Below, piece after piece: positions 42,959 through 55,045 of a stretch of 64,000 nt of DNA. The notes under the pieces are model-generated. The model was not told where the DNA came from. It saw only the letters and a list, made by a program, of their open reading frames with translations, and made no database searches. The DNA is from Geopseudomonas aromaticivorans (GTDB lineage Bacteria > Pseudomonadota > Gammaproteobacteria > Pseudomonadales > Pseudomonadaceae): NCBI RefSeq assembly GCF_019097855.1, contig NZ_JAHRGL010000049.1:35758-99757 (forward strand). Reading direction: 5' to 3'. Each line of letters opens with the position of its first letter. The stretch's first letter is position 1. Made by a program: the position numbers and the translations under genes.

Positions 42959-44337
42959 GTCCCGCTCCCGAGATCGCCGCCAGCACCGAGGTGCTGCTGA
43001 TCGACGACGACCCGCATCTGCGCCAGGCGCTGAGCCAGACCCTCGATCTCGCCGGCCTCGCGGTGCAGGCGCTGGGCGACGCCCGCGGCCTGGCCGCCGC
43101 GCTGCCGGCCGACTGGCCGGGGGTGGTGGTCAGCGACATCCGCATGCCCGGCCTCGATGGCCTGCAGCTGCTCGAGCAGCTGCACGGCCGCGACGCCGAG
43201 CTGCCGGTGCTGCTGATCACCGGCCACGGCGATGTGCCGCTGGCGGTGCAGGCGATGCGCGCCGGCGCCTGGGACTTCCTCGAGAAGCCCTTCCCCAGCG
43301 ACACCCTGCTCGACAGCGTGCGCCGCGCCCTGGCGATGCGCCGCCTGGTGCTGGAAAACCGCCAGTTGCGCCAGACCCTGTCCGGCCGCGACGCGCTGGA
43401 GGGGCGGCTGATCGGCCTGTCGCCGGAGATCGTGCGGCTGCGCCAGCAGGTCGCCGCGCTGGCGCGGACCAACGCCGACGTGCTGATCCTCGGCGAAACC
43501 GGCAGCGGCAAGGAGGTAGTGGCGCGCGCGCTGCACGACCTGTCGGCGCGCCGCGACGGCCCGTTCGTGGCCATCAACGCCGGCGCCTTGGCCGAGTCGG
43601 TGGTGGAGAGCGAGCTGTTCGGCCACGAGGCCGGGGCCTTCACCGGGGCGCAGAAGCGCCGCATCGGCAAGTTCGAGTTCGCCAACGGCGGCACCCTGTT
43701 CCTCGACGAGATCGAGAGCATGAGCCTCGACGTGCAGGTCAAGCTGCTGCGCCTGCTGCAGGAGCGCGCGGTCGAGCGTCTCGGCTCCAACCAGCTGATC
43801 CCGCTGGACATCCGTATCATCGCCGCGACCAAGGAGGACCTGCGCCAGGCCGCCGACCAGGGGCGCTTCCGCGCCGACCTCTACTACCGCCTCAACGTCG
43901 CGCCGCTGCGCATCCCGCCGCTGCGCGAGCGCGGCGACGACGTGCGCCTGCTGTTTCGCCATTTCTGCGAGGCGGCGGCCAACCGCCACGGCCTGCCACT
44001 GCGCGAGCCGGACGCCAGCCAGAGCGCCGCGCTGCTGACGCACAACTGGCCGGGCAACGTGCGCGAACTGCAGAACGTCGCCGAGCGCTTCGCCCTGGGC
44101 CTCGATCTCGGTCTCGGCGAAGTGCTCGCGGAGCTGCCCGCCGAGGGCAACCTGGCGGCGCGGGTGGAAGCCTTCGAGCGCAGCCTGATCACCTCCGAAC
44201 TGGCCCACGGCCACAGCTCGCTGCGCAGCCTGGCCGAGGCCCTCGGCGTGCCGCGCAAGACCCTGCACGACAAGTTGCGCAAGCACGGCCTGAGCCTCGG
44301 CGAAAGTGGCGGAAATCCGCACGACGACCTCGACTGA
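42955..44337 (+). CDS. dctD: Sigma54-dependent response regulator DctD
   Basis: 460 residues from a TTG that overlaps the dctB stop (TTGA), with GGAGGA ahead. Receiver domain with SDIRMPG (phospho-Asp near 61) and EKPF. AAA+ domain with GETGSGKE (Walker A), GAFTGAQKRRIG (sigma54 contact loop) and GGTLFLDEIE (Walker B). C-terminal Fis-type HTH LRSLAEALGVPRKTLHDKLR. It activates sigma54 promoters of dicarboxylate transport genes; a matching promoter and upstream dyads lie between dctD and dctP. Confidence 0.92.
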   Translation: MSPAPEIAASTEVLLIDDDPHLRQALSQTLDLAGLAVQALGDARGLAAALPADWPGVVVSDIRMPGLDGLQLLEQLHGRDAELPVLLITGHGDVPLAVQAMRAGAWDFLEKPFPSDTLLDSVRRALAMRRLVLENRQLRQTLSGRDALEGRLIGLSPEIVRLRQQVAALARTNADVLILGETGSGKEVVARALHDLSARRDGPFVAINAGALAESVVESELFGHEAGAFTGAQKRRIGKFEFANGGTLFLDEIESMSLDVQVKLLRLLQERAVERLGSNQLIPLDIRIIAATKEDLRQAADQGRFRADLYYRLNVAPLRIPPLRERGDDVRLLFRHFCEAAANRHGLPLREPDASQSAALLTHNWPGNVRELQNVAERFALGLDLGLGEVLAELPAEGNLAARVEAFERSLITSELAHGHSSLRSLAEALGVPRKTLHDKLRKHGLSLGESGGNPHDDLD

Positions 44338-44356
44338 CCTGGCGGATTTCCGCCAC
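44306..44356. promoter_or_regulatory. Paired dyads, candidate DctD enhancer sites
   Basis: Two short palindromes, GCGGAAATCCGC (44309-44320) and GGCGGATTTCCGCC (44341-44354), which together also form a 15-bp inverted repeat (44306-44320 with 44342-44356). As I recall, rhizobial DctD sites are of similar GCGGAAATCCGC type. They lie about 150-195 bp before the sigma54 promoter, a standard enhancer distance; the first overlaps the dctD 3' end. Confidence 0.7.
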
Positions 44357-44460
44357 CTCTTCCCGCCCGCGCACGCCGCCCCGGCCTGCGCGCGGCGCGG
44401 CCGGACACCCCTCGACCAAAGTCGAACCCCTGCTTGCAAGCCTCGCGCCAGAGCGGCTGA

Positions 44461-45645
<1,185 letters not shown>

Positions 45646-45670
45646 GGAAGACGCTGAGCAAGCCGGCGCC

Positions 45671-45726
45671 CCCGCGCAGGCGGGAGCCCAGACGCCAAGG
45701 GCCTTCTGGATTCCCGCCTGCGCGGG
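45671..45726. repeat. 15-bp inverted repeat between dctP and dctQ
   Basis: CCCGCGCAGGCGGGA (45671-45685) and its exact complement (45712-45726), 26-bp loop, in a 180-bp gap inside the operon. Its TTCCCGCCTGCGCGGGAATG arm is of the dispersed-repeat kind. It could act as an mRNA stabiliser or partial terminator that keeps dctP expression above dctQM. Confidence 0.7.
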
Positions 45727-45825
45727 AATGACGACTACTTCAGCGCTTCCTAAGCTTCACCAACGGGGCGGACGCAGCCTGGCAGCCGCATCCGCCCCGC
45801 GCTTCATCCACCGGAGATACCTGCC

Positions 45826-46458
45826 ATGAACGCCTTGCGCCTGGTCTGGGATCGCTTCGAGGAAGGCTTCATCGTCTTCCTGCTGGCGGCGATGACCCTG
45901 GTGACGTTCGTCTACGTCATCCTCAACAACCTGTACACGCTGTTCTACAACCTGGCCGAGCGCTTCGAGGGCGCCAGCGACTTCTTCTTCACCATCGGCG
46001 ACGCCATCCTCGACCTGGCCCAGGCGATGACCTGGAGCAACGCGCTGACCAAGGCGCTGTTCGCCTGGCTGATCTTCTTCGGCCTGGCCTACGGCGTGCG
46101 CACCGCCGGCCACATCGGCGTCGACGCGCTGGTCAAGCTGGCCAGCAAGCCGGTGCAGCGCCTCATCGGCCTGCTCGGCTGCCTGTTCTGCCTGGGCTAC
46201 GCCGGCCTGCTCAGCGTGGCCAGCTTCGAGTGGGTCAAAACCCTGTTCGACGCCGCCATCGGCGCCGAGGACCTCGGCCACTTCGGCGTAATGCAGTGGC
46301 ACATCGGCCTGATCGTGCCGGTCGGTTTCGCCATGGTGTTCATCCGCTTCGCGGAAATCTTCGTGCGCATCCTGCGCCACCAGCAGACCGGTCTGGGCCT
46401 GGCCGACGAGGCCGCCGAGGCGGTCAAGCTGACCGATCACCAGGAGCTGAACAAATGA
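45826..46458 (+). CDS. dctQ: TRAP transporter small membrane subunit DctQ
   Basis: 210 residues, four membrane helices (about 15-38, 65-95, 105-130, 155-180), with RTAGHIGVDALVKL typical of DctQ. Forms the membrane transporter with DctM and takes substrate from DctP. The DctM start lies within its stop (ATGA). Separated from dctP by 180 bp containing a hairpin. Confidence 0.9.
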   Translation: MNALRLVWDRFEEGFIVFLLAAMTLVTFVYVILNNLYTLFYNLAERFEGASDFFFTIGDAILDLAQAMTWSNALTKALFAWLIFFGLAYGVRTAGHIGVDALVKLASKPVQRLIGLLGCLFCLGYAGLLSVASFEWVKTLFDAAIGAEDLGHFGVMQWHIGLIVPVGFAMVFIRFAEIFVRILRHQQTGLGLADEAAEAVKLTDHQELNK

Positions 46459-47738
46459 CCATCCTGTTCCTGTTCCTCGCCCTGTTCGCGCTGATGCTGA
46501 TCGGCGTGCCGATCGCCGTGTCGCTCGGCCTGGCCGGCTCGCTGACCATCATGCTGTTCAGCCCGGACTCGGTGCGCTCGCTGGCGATCAAGCTGTTCGA
46601 GACGTCCGAGCACTACACCCTGCTGGCGATCCCGTTCTTCCTGCTCGCCGGCGCCTTCATGACCACCGGCGGCGTGGCCCGCCGGCTGATCGACTTCGCC
46701 AACGCCTGCGTCGGCCACATCCGCGGCGGCCTGGCGATCGGCGCAGTGTTCGCCTGCATGCTGTTCGCCGCGCTGTCCGGCTCCTCGCCGGCCACCGTCG
46801 CCGCGGTCGGCTCCATCGCCATCGCCGGCATGGTGCGCTCCGGCTACCCGCAGGCGTTCGGCGCCGGCATCGTCTGCAACGCCGGCACCCTGGGCATCCT
46901 CATCCCGCCGTCGGTGGTGATGGTGGTGTACGCCGCCGCCACCGAGACCTCGGTCGGCAAGCTGTTCATGGCCGGCGTGGTGCCGGGCGTGCTGCTCGGC
47001 GCAGTGCTGATGGTGGCGATCTACATCATCGCGGTGAAGAAGAACCTGCCGGCGCTGCCGCGCGCCACCTTCGGCGAGTGGCTGGGCGCCGCGCGCAAGG
47101 CGGTGTGGGGCCTGCTGCTGATGGTGATCATCCTCGGTGGCATCTACTCGGGCATGTTCACCCCCACCGAGGCCGCCGCGGTGGCCGCGGTGTACTCGGC
47201 CTTCGTCGCCCTGTTCGTGTACAAGGACATGACCCTGCGCGAGTGCCCGAAGGTGATCCTCGAGTCGGCCAAGCTGAGCATCATGCTGATGTTCATCATC
47301 GCCAACGCCATGCTGTTCGCCCACGTGCTGACCACCGAGCAGATCCCGCAGACCATCACCGCCTGGGTGATGGACGCCGGCCTGCAGCCTTGGGTGTTCC
47401 TGCTAGTGGTGAACCTGGTGCTGCTGGTGGCCGGCGCCTTCATGGAGCCCTCGGCGATCATCCTGATCCTCGCACCGATCCTGTTCCCCATCGCCGTGCA
47501 GCTGGGCATTGACCCGGTGCACCTGGGCATCATCATGGTGGTGAACATGGAGATCGGCCTGATCACTCCGCCGGTCGGCCTCAACCTGTTCGTCACCTCG
47601 GCGGTCACCGGCATGCCGGTCACCGCGGTGATCCGCGCCGCCATGCCGTGGCTGATGCTGCTGCTCGGCTTCCTGCTGATCATCACCTACGTGCCGGCGA
47701 TCTCCCTGGCACTGCCCGAGTGGCTGGGGATGAGCTGA
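46455..47738 (+). CDS. dctM: TRAP transporter large permease DctM
   Basis: 427 residues with about twelve hydrophobic segments. DctM motifs: AIPFFLLAGAFMTTGGVARRL, FAALSGSSPATVAAVGSIAI, CNAGTLGILIPPSVVMVVYA, GMFTPTEAAAVAAVYS and EIGLITPPVGLNLFV. It couples Na+ flow to dicarboxylate uptake. Overlaps dctQ; followed by a strong terminator. Confidence 0.93.
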   Translation: MTILFLFLALFALMLIGVPIAVSLGLAGSLTIMLFSPDSVRSLAIKLFETSEHYTLLAIPFFLLAGAFMTTGGVARRLIDFANACVGHIRGGLAIGAVFACMLFAALSGSSPATVAAVGSIAIAGMVRSGYPQAFGAGIVCNAGTLGILIPPSVVMVVYAAATETSVGKLFMAGVVPGVLLGAVLMVAIYIIAVKKNLPALPRATFGEWLGAARKAVWGLLLMVIILGGIYSGMFTPTEAAAVAAVYSAFVALFVYKDMTLRECPKVILESAKLSIMLMFIIANAMLFAHVLTTEQIPQTITAWVMDAGLQPWVFLLVVNLVLLVAGAFMEPSAIILILAPILFPIAVQLGIDPVHLGIIMVVNMEIGLITPPVGLNLFVTSAVTGMPVTAVIRAAMPWLMLLLGFLLIITYVPAISLALPEWLGMS

Positions 47739-47767
47739 GTTTTCCGCGGTAGGCTTGAAAGGCATTC

Positions 47768-47793
47768 GACCCGGCGCTGCCGGGTCTTTTTTT
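47768..47793 (+). terminator. Intrinsic terminator of the dct operon
   Basis: GACCCGGC (47768-47775) pairs with GCCGGGTC (47779-47786), loop GCT, then seven T residues. 30 bp after the dctM stop. Confidence 0.9.
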
Positions 47794-47845
47794 GTCCGGC
47801 GAAAAGCGGCGCCAGCGCACAGCCGGCTCCCGCCGATCCCCCTAA

Positions 47846-49573
<1,728 letters not shown>

Positions 49574-49582
49574 GCGAGCCGA

Positions 49583-50029
49583 TCAGTAGACGCGGAATTC
49601 CTCGTGGCAGGCCTTGCAGGCCTTTTCCACGCGGTCGACCGGCGCGACCAGCGCGGCAGCCTTGAGCGGCGCCTGGGTGGTGGCGGCGACCAGCGCGGCA
49701 GTGCTCGCCTCTAGGTCGCGGGCCAGCTGCTGGAAGCGCTCCTGGCGCTGCCAGACCTCGTCGCGGGCGCTGCTGTCCTCCTCGCGCACCTGCGGGAAGT
49801 GCTGCCACGGCTGGCGCGCCAGCTGGTCGAGCTGGGTCGCTCCGGCGGCAAATTCCTTGGCGTCGAAGCCGATGCGGCCGCGCAGCATGCCGCCGAGGTC
49901 TTCGCTGGTGTTGAGCATCTGCTTGAACAGCGCCTGCCGCTGGCCCAGCGGCGAATTCGGATCGACGCGGTCGCAGGCGGTCAGGGTCAGGCCGCTCAGG
50001 GCCAGCAGAAGCAGGGTACGGGCAATCAT
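49583..50029 (-). CDS. Cytochrome c' -type lipoprotein
   Basis: 148 residues. Signal peptide with lipobox LTLTAC (Cys near 19), then a four-helix-bundle protein with the heme-binding CKACH near the C-terminus (AVDRVEKACKACHEEFRVY shortened), as in class II cytochromes c. Conserved starting phrase RQALFKQMLNTSEDLG. Likely a membrane-tethered periplasmic heme protein that may bind NO or protect against it. Convergent with ligB, ending 9 bp from it. Start fixed by the signal peptide. Confidence 0.82.
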   Translation of the reverse strand: MIARTLLLLALSGLTLTACDRVDPNSPLGQRQALFKQMLNTSEDLGGMLRGRIGFDAKEFAAGATQLDQLARQPWQHFPQVREEDSSARDEVWQRQERFQQLARDLEASTAALVAATTQAPLKAAALVAPVDRVEKACKACHEEFRVY

Positions 50030-50149
50030 GGCTATTCTCGGCTGCGGATCGGTAAGCGCGCGACAGTATCCGCGCATCGCCGGCACCGGCCAAGCCTGCG
50101 CGGCGTAACCGGGCGTGTCGGCACGCCGCAGGCAGCGCCGATCGCCTGT

Positions 50150-50210
50150 AGGAGCCAGCTTGCCGGCGGTGTTCTGCTGCCGACAATGGAGCGCCAGCAA
50201 GCTGGCTCCT
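50150..50210. repeat. REP-like inverted pair
   Basis: AGGAGCCAGCTTGCCGGCG (50150-50168) and the near-complement at 50192-50210 (18 of 19). The GGAGCCAGCTTGCTGGC type is a common dispersed Pseudomonas REP unit. It lies upstream of the SAH riboswitch. Confidence 0.8.
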
Positions 50211-50295
50211 GCCGGTCTGTGTACTACAAAGCTTGGGCGCAGCCGCCGACGCCGCTATAATCTGCACTCTTCGCGGCCCACGGCCGCACCCGCCT

Positions 50296-50364
50296 CCCGT
50301 CCGAGGGGCGCTGCAGCAGGTCATCGCCGGTCGTCGCACCGGCCCCCTGTCAGGCTCGGACGGG
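50296..50364 (+). promoter_or_regulatory. SAH riboswitch ahead of ahcY
   Basis: Stem P1 CCCGTCCGAG (50296-50305) pairs perfectly with CTCGGACGGG (50355-50364). Inside it are GGGGCGCTGCAGCAGG and CCCCTGTCAGG, the conserved core of the S-adenosylhomocysteine riboswitch. SAH binding turns on expression of the SAH-recycling genes; ahcY begins 78 bp downstream and metF follows. Confidence 0.93.
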
Positions 50365-50441
50365 CTGTCGCCACGGCATGCACTGCGCAGCCGTTCCTGA
50401 CTTCAACGGCGCCCATTCGCACATCACGAATGGAGATACGC

Positions 50442-51836
50442 ATGAGCGCTGCTTTTGCCGATTACAAGGTTGCCGACATTGAACTGGCCGCTTGGGGCCG
50501 TCGCGAGATCATCATCGCCGAGTCCGAGATGCCGGCCCTGATGGGCCTGCGCCACAAGTACGCGGCCCAGCAGCCGCTGAAGGGTGCCAAGATCCTCGGC
50601 TGCATCCACATGACCATCCAGACCGCGGTGCTGATCGAGACCCTGGTCGCCCTCGGCGCCGAAGTACGCTGGTCGTCCTGCAACATCTTCTCCACCCAGG
50701 ACCAGGCCGCCGCGGCCATCGCCGCCGCCGGCATCCCGGTGTTCGCCTGGAAGGGCGAGACCGAGGCAGAGTACGAATGGTGCATCGAGCAGACCATCCT
50801 CAAGGACGGCCAGCCGTGGGACGCCAACATGGTGCTGGACGACGGCGGTGACCTGACCCAGATCCTCCACGAGCGCTTCCCGGCGATGCTGGACAAGATC
50901 CACGGCGTGACCGAGGAAACCACCACCGGCGTGCACCGCCTGCTCGACATGCTCAAGGCCGGCAGCCTGAAAGTCCCGGCGATCAACGTCAACGACGCGG
51001 TGACCAAGAGCAAGAACGACAACAAGTACGGCTGCCGCCACAGCCTCAACGACGCCATCAAGCGCGGCACCGACCACCTGCTGTCCGGCAAGCAGGCGCT
51101 GGTGATCGGCTATGGCGACGTCGGCAAGGGCTCCGCCCAGTCGCTGCGTCAGGAAGGCATGATCGTCAAGGTCAGCGAAATCGACCCGATCTGCGCCATG
51201 CAGGCGTGCATGGACGGCTTCGAGCTGGTTTCCCCGTACCTGAACGGCGAGAACGACGGCACTGAAGCCAGCATCGACCGCGCCCTGCTGGGCAAGATCG
51301 ACCTGATCGTCACCACCACCGGCAACGTCAACGTCTGCGACGCCGGCATGCTCAAGGCACTGAAGAAGCGCGCCGTGGTGTGCAACATCGGTCACTTCGA
51401 CAACGAGATCGACACCGCCTTCATGCGCGCCAACTGGGCCTGGGAAGAGGTCAAGCCACAGGTGCACAAGATCCACCGCACCGGCAAGGACGGCTTCGAT
51501 GCGCACAACGACGACTACCTGATCCTGCTGTCCGAAGGCCGCCTGGTGAACCTGGGCAACGCCACCGGCCACCCGAGCCGGATTATGGACGGCTCGTTCG
51601 CCAACCAGGTGCTGGCGCAGATCCACCTGTACGGCGCGCGCTTCGCCGATCTGCCGGCCGCCGACAAGGCCGCGCGCATCAGCGTCGAACTGCTGCCGAA
51701 GAAGCTCGACGAGGAAGTGGCGCTGGAAATGGTCAAGGGCTTCGGTGGCGTGGTCACCCGCCTCACCGCCAAACAGGCCGAGTACATCGGCGTCAACGCC
51801 GAAGGCCCGTTCAAGCCGGACGCCTATCGTTACTGA
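50442..51836 (+). CDS. ahcY: Adenosylhomocysteinase (S-adenosyl-L-homocysteine hydrolase)
   Basis: 464 residues. Splits S-adenosylhomocysteine into adenosine and homocysteine in the activated methyl cycle. Conserved blocks: [35 protein letters not shown], the NAD-binding [13 protein letters not shown] near 224, [13 protein letters not shown] and the C-terminal [22 protein letters not shown] ahead of the ATG supplies the Shine-Dalgarno. The insertion-containing long form is typical of proteobacteria. Controlled by the SAH riboswitch; metF is downstream. Confidence 0.95.
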   Translation: MSAAFADYKVADIELAAWGRREIIIAESEMPALMGLRHKYAAQQPLKGAKILGCIHMTIQTAVLIETLVALGAEVRWSSCNIFSTQDQAAAAIAAAGIPVFAWKGETEAEYEWCIEQTILKDGQPWDANMVLDDGGDLTQILHERFPAMLDKIHGVTEETTTGVHRLLDMLKAGSLKVPAINVNDAVTKSKNDNKYGCRHSLNDAIKRGTDHLLSGKQALVIGYGDVGKGSAQSLRQEGMIVKVSEIDPICAMQACMDGFELVSPYLNGENDGTEASIDRALLGKIDLIVTTTGNVNVCDAGMLKALKKRAVVCNIGHFDNEIDTAFMRANWAWEEVKPQVHKIHRTGKDGFDAHNDDYLILLSEGRLVNLGNATGHPSRIMDGSFANQVLAQIHLYGARFADLPAADKAARISVELLPKKLDEEVALEMVKGFGGVVTRLTAKQAEYIGVNAEGPFKPDAYRY

Positions 51837-51848
51837 TACGCCGCCGTA

Positions 51849-51880
51849 GGGTGGAAACCGCACTCTGCGGTTTTCCACCC
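51849..51880 (+). terminator. Hairpin after ahcY
   Basis: GGGTGGAAACCGCA (51849-51862) pairs with TGCGGTTTTCCACCC (51866-51880) with one bulged T. No T tail, so partial termination or mRNA stabilisation between ahcY and metF is more likely than a full stop. Confidence 0.55.
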
Positions 51881-51903
51881 GCTGCCAAGCCAAACGGACA
51901 CAT

Positions 51904-51968
51904 CGTAGGGTGCGCCATGCGCACCATCCGCAGCGATGATTACCTTGGTGCGCATCGCGCACCCTACG
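51904..51968. repeat. Long inverted repeat in the metF leader
   Basis: 22-bp arms (51904-51925 and 51947-51968, 21 of 22 complementary) beginning CGTAGGGTGCGC, a form common as a dispersed repeat in Pseudomonas. It ends 18 bp before the metF start and may structure the ahcY-metF spacer. Confidence 0.75.
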
Positions 51969-51986
51969 TCTGAACGGATCGACTCC

Positions 51987-52832
51987 ATGTCCCAGGAACG
52001 CCGCTACAGCTTCGAGTTCTTCCCGACCAAGACCGATGCCGGGCACGAAAAGCTGATGACCGTGGCCCGCCAGCTGGCCGGCTACCATCCCGATTTCTTC
52101 TCCTGCACCTACGGTGCCGGTGGCTCGACCCGCGACCGTACGCTGAACACCGTGCTGCAGCTGGACGGCGAGGTGAAGGTGCCGACCGCGCCGCACCTGT
52201 CCTGCGTCGGCGACAGCAAGGCCGAGCTGCGCGAACTGCTCAACCTGTACAAGAACGCGGGAATCCAGCGCATCGTCGCCCTGCGCGGCGACCTGCCCTC
52301 GGGCATGGGCATGGCCAGCGGCGAGCTGCGCTACGCCAACGAGCTGGTGGAGTTCATCCGCAGCGAAACCGGCGACCACTTCCACATCGAGATTGCCGCC
52401 TATCCGGAAGTGCACCCGCAGGCGCGCAGTTTCGAGGATGATCTGCTCAATTTCGTGCGCAAGGCCCGCGCCGGCGCCGACAGCGCGATCACCCAGTACT
52501 TCTTCAGCGCCGACTGCTATTTCTACTTTGTGGAACGCGTGCGCAAACTGGGTGTCGAAATACCGATCACTCCGGGTATCATGCCCATCACCAACTACAG
52601 CAAGCTGGCACGCTTCTCCGACGCCTGCGGCGCCGAGATTCCGCGCTGGATCCGCAAGCAGCTGGAAGCCTACGGCGACGATCTGGACAGCATCCAGGCA
52701 TTCGGCGAGACCGTGGTGACCGAAATGAGCGAGCGACTGCTCGCCGGCGGTGCTCCCGGCCTGCACTTCTACACCCTGAACCAGGCCGAACCGAGCCTGG
52801 CGATCTGGAACAACCTCAAGCTACCCCGCTGA
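51987..52832 (+). CDS. metF: Methylenetetrahydrofolate reductase
   Basis: 281 residues, FAD-dependent TIM barrel producing 5-methyl-THF for methionine synthesis. Motifs: RRYSFEFFPTKTDAGHEKL, CTYGAGGSTRDRT, IVALRGDLPSGMG, ITQYFFSADCYFYFVE, IPITPGIMPITNYSKL. The start MSQERRYSFEF fits family N-termini; upstream in-frame codons fall in the inverted repeat. Completes methyl recycling with ahcY, probably on the same riboswitch-controlled transcript. Confidence 0.94.
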   Translation: MSQERRYSFEFFPTKTDAGHEKLMTVARQLAGYHPDFFSCTYGAGGSTRDRTLNTVLQLDGEVKVPTAPHLSCVGDSKAELRELLNLYKNAGIQRIVALRGDLPSGMGMASGELRYANELVEFIRSETGDHFHIEIAAYPEVHPQARSFEDDLLNFVRKARAGADSAITQYFFSADCYFYFVERVRKLGVEIPITPGIMPITNYSKLARFSDACGAEIPRWIRKQLEAYGDDLDSIQAFGETVVTEMSERLLAGGAPGLHFYTLNQAEPSLAIWNNLKLPR

Positions 52833-52910
52833 GGCCGAGCCTTCCGGCTCACAATGCTACGGACCTCCGTCCAGACCACCACCCAGCGCAGGGCGGTGGC
52901 CGTCGGGCGG

Positions 52911-52933
52911 GGGCGCAGGTCTGACCTGCGCCC
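52911..52933. repeat. Palindrome between metF and rhlE
   Basis: GGGCGCAGGTC (52911-52921) and GACCTGCGCCC (52923-52933) with a one-base centre. It may be the metF terminator or part of the rhlE leader. Confidence 0.5.
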
Positions 52934-53032
52934 TGTTCGCAGCCGATGATGATGCGCGCGGGATCCACCGGCCAACTGCCGGGCCGATCCCCCCCGAGTC
53001 GGCGGGTTGCCGACATGAAACAGGAACCCCGC

Positions 53033-54979
53033 ATGTCCTTTACTTCCCTCGGTCTCTCCGAGGCCCTGGCCCGCGCCCTCGAGGCCGCCGGCTACACCCA
53101 GCCCACTCCGGTGCAGCAACGCGCCATTCCCGCCGCCCTGCAGGGTCGCGACCTGATGGTCGCCGCGCAGACCGGCACCGGCAAAACCGGCGGCTTTGCC
53201 CTGCCGGTCCTCGAACTGCTGTTCCCCAACGGCCACCCCGACCGCGAACACCGCCACGCGCCCAAACAGCCGCGCGTGCTGGTACTGACGCCGACCCGCG
53301 AACTGGCCGCCCAGGTGCATGACAGCTTCAAGCTGTACGCCCGCGACCTGCCGCTGAAAAGCGCCTGCATCTTCGGCGGGGTCGGCATGAACCCGCAGGT
53401 CCAGGCCCTGGCCAAGGGCATCGACGTGCTGGTGGCCTGCCCCGGCCGCCTGCTCGACCTGGCCAACCAGAAGGCCATCGACCTGTCGCGGGTGGAAATC
53501 CTCGTCCTCGACGAAGCCGACCGCATGCTCGACATGGGCTTCATCCACGACGTCAAGAAGGTGCTCGCCAAGCTGCCGAGCAAGCGCCAGAACCTGCTGT
53601 TCTCGGCAACCTTCTCCAAGGACATCACCGACCTCGCCGGCAAGCTGCTGCACAACCCCGAGCGCATCGAGGTGACCCCGCCGAACACCACGGTGGAGCG
53701 CATCGAGCAGCGCATGTTCCGTATCGGCGCCACCCAGAAGCGCGCCCTGCTCGCCCACCTGGTGACCGTCGGCGCCTGGGAGCAGGTGCTGGTATTCACC
53801 CGCACCAAGCACGGCGCCAACCGCCTGGCCGAGTACCTGTGCAAGCAGGGCCTGCCGGCCGCCGCGATCCACGGCAACAAGAGCCAGAACGCGCGCACCA
53901 AGGCGCTGGCCGACTTCAAGGCCAACGCGGTGCGCATCCTGGTGGCCACCGACATCGCCGCCCGCGGCCTGGACATCGACCAGCTGCCGCACGTGGTCAA
54001 CTACGAGCTGCCCAACGTCGAGGAAGACTACGTCCACCGCATCGGCCGGACCGGCCGTGCCGGGCGCAGCGGCGAGGCGGTCTCGCTGGTATCCCCGGAC
54101 GAGGACAAGCTGCTCAAGGCCATCGAGCGTCTGACCAAGCAGCGCATCCCGGAAGGCGACATGCAGGGCTTCGACCCCAGCCAGGTGGTTGACGCCGGCC
54201 CGGCCGACAGCGACGAGCGTCCGCCGCGTCCGGCCCATGGCCGTGGCCGCAAGGACCTGCCCAGCGAGCGCAAGGAGCGTCCGGCACGCGGCGAGCGCAG
54301 CGACAAGCCCAAGGCCGACAAGCCCGCCCAGCCCGCACGCAGCGAGCAGAGCGCCAGCAAGCCGCGCGCCGAGCGTCCGCCGCGCGCTGACGCCAGCAGC
54401 GGCCAGGCCGGCGACAAGTCGCGCAATCGCCGCGGCGGCAGCCAGCAAGGTGCGGGCCGCGACGAGCGGCGCAGCAGCAAGCCGGCGGCCATCCAGCTGG
54501 CGCCCGGCGAACTGCCGCTGCCTACCCGCCCCGACCGCGATCCGGAAGCCTTCCTCGACGACGAGTACGACAACTTCGGCAACAGCGTCGAGTACGTCAG
54601 CCCCTACCAGGGCAAGAACCAGGGCCGTGGCGGGCGTCGTCCGGCTGGCACTGCTGGCACTGCCGCCAGTGCCGCTGGCGCAGCGCGTCCGGCAGCAGCA
54701 CCGCGCAACAACGCCGGCAAGCCGGCCGGGGCTCGGCAGAACAACGGCGGCGGCAAGGGCCGCGCGCCACGCGACATCGGCCAGCGTTCGCGCGACAGCC
54801 TGCTGCGCGAGCTGCCGCTGAGCGAGCCGGCGGTGCGCGGCAGCCGCGACACCCAGCCGGTGATCGTGCACAAGCCCTCGCGCAGCGACCGTCTGCCCAC
54901 CGCCGAGCAGCTCGAGCAGCTCGAGCAGGAAAGCCGCGTACGCAGCGAGAAGCCGGCCCTGCTGACCCGCAACAAGTAA
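53033..54979 (+). CDS. rhlE: DEAD-box RNA helicase, RhlE type with long basic tail
   Basis: 648 residues. Core about 1-370: Q motif [26 protein letters not shown] in two parts, [66 protein letters not shown]. The 270-residue tail is Arg/Lys/Ala-rich (many short ERP and PARS/PAQ repeats) with a small acidic block [21 protein letters not shown] shortened here, as in the longer Pseudomonas RhlE forms. Acts in ribosome assembly and RNA turnover. AGGA eleven bases before the ATG. A strong terminator follows. Confidence 0.9.
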   Translation: MSFTSLGLSEALARALEAAGYTQPTPVQQRAIPAALQGRDLMVAAQTGTGKTGGFALPVLELLFPNGHPDREHRHAPKQPRVLVLTPTRELAAQVHDSFKLYARDLPLKSACIFGGVGMNPQVQALAKGIDVLVACPGRLLDLANQKAIDLSRVEILVLDEADRMLDMGFIHDVKKVLAKLPSKRQNLLFSATFSKDITDLAGKLLHNPERIEVTPPNTTVERIEQRMFRIGATQKRALLAHLVTVGAWEQVLVFTRTKHGANRLAEYLCKQGLPAAAIHGNKSQNARTKALADFKANAVRILVATDIAARGLDIDQLPHVVNYELPNVEEDYVHRIGRTGRAGRSGEAVSLVSPDEDKLLKAIERLTKQRIPEGDMQGFDPSQVVDAGPADSDERPPRPAHGRGRKDLPSERKERPARGERSDKPKADKPAQPARSEQSASKPRAERPPRADASSGQAGDKSRNRRGGSQQGAGRDERRSSKPAAIQLAPGELPLPTRPDRDPEAFLDDEYDNFGNSVEYVSPYQGKNQGRGGRRPAGTAGTAASAAGAARPAAAPRNNAGKPAGARQNNGGGKGRAPRDIGQRSRDSLLRELPLSEPAVRGSRDTQPVIVHKPSRSDRLPTAEQLEQLEQESRVRSEKPALLTRNK

Positions 54980-54993
54980 GGCCTGCCGCACCA

Positions 54994-55025
54994 CGCAAAA
55001 CGCCGACCCCAGGGTCGGCGTTTTG
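54994..55025. terminator. Bidirectional intrinsic terminator
   Basis: 15-bp perfect stem (54994-55008 with 55011-55025), GC-rich inside and AAAA/TTTT at the base, between the convergent rhlE and potassium-channel genes. Works in both directions. Confidence 0.88.
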
Positions 55026-55045
55026 CTGTGCGGGCAACAAGCGCC

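Noticed and set aside
50424-52766. 780-residue minus-strand frame opposite ahcY and metF
   Set aside because: Shadow of two highly conserved enzymes; Val/Gly/His-rich translation without domains.
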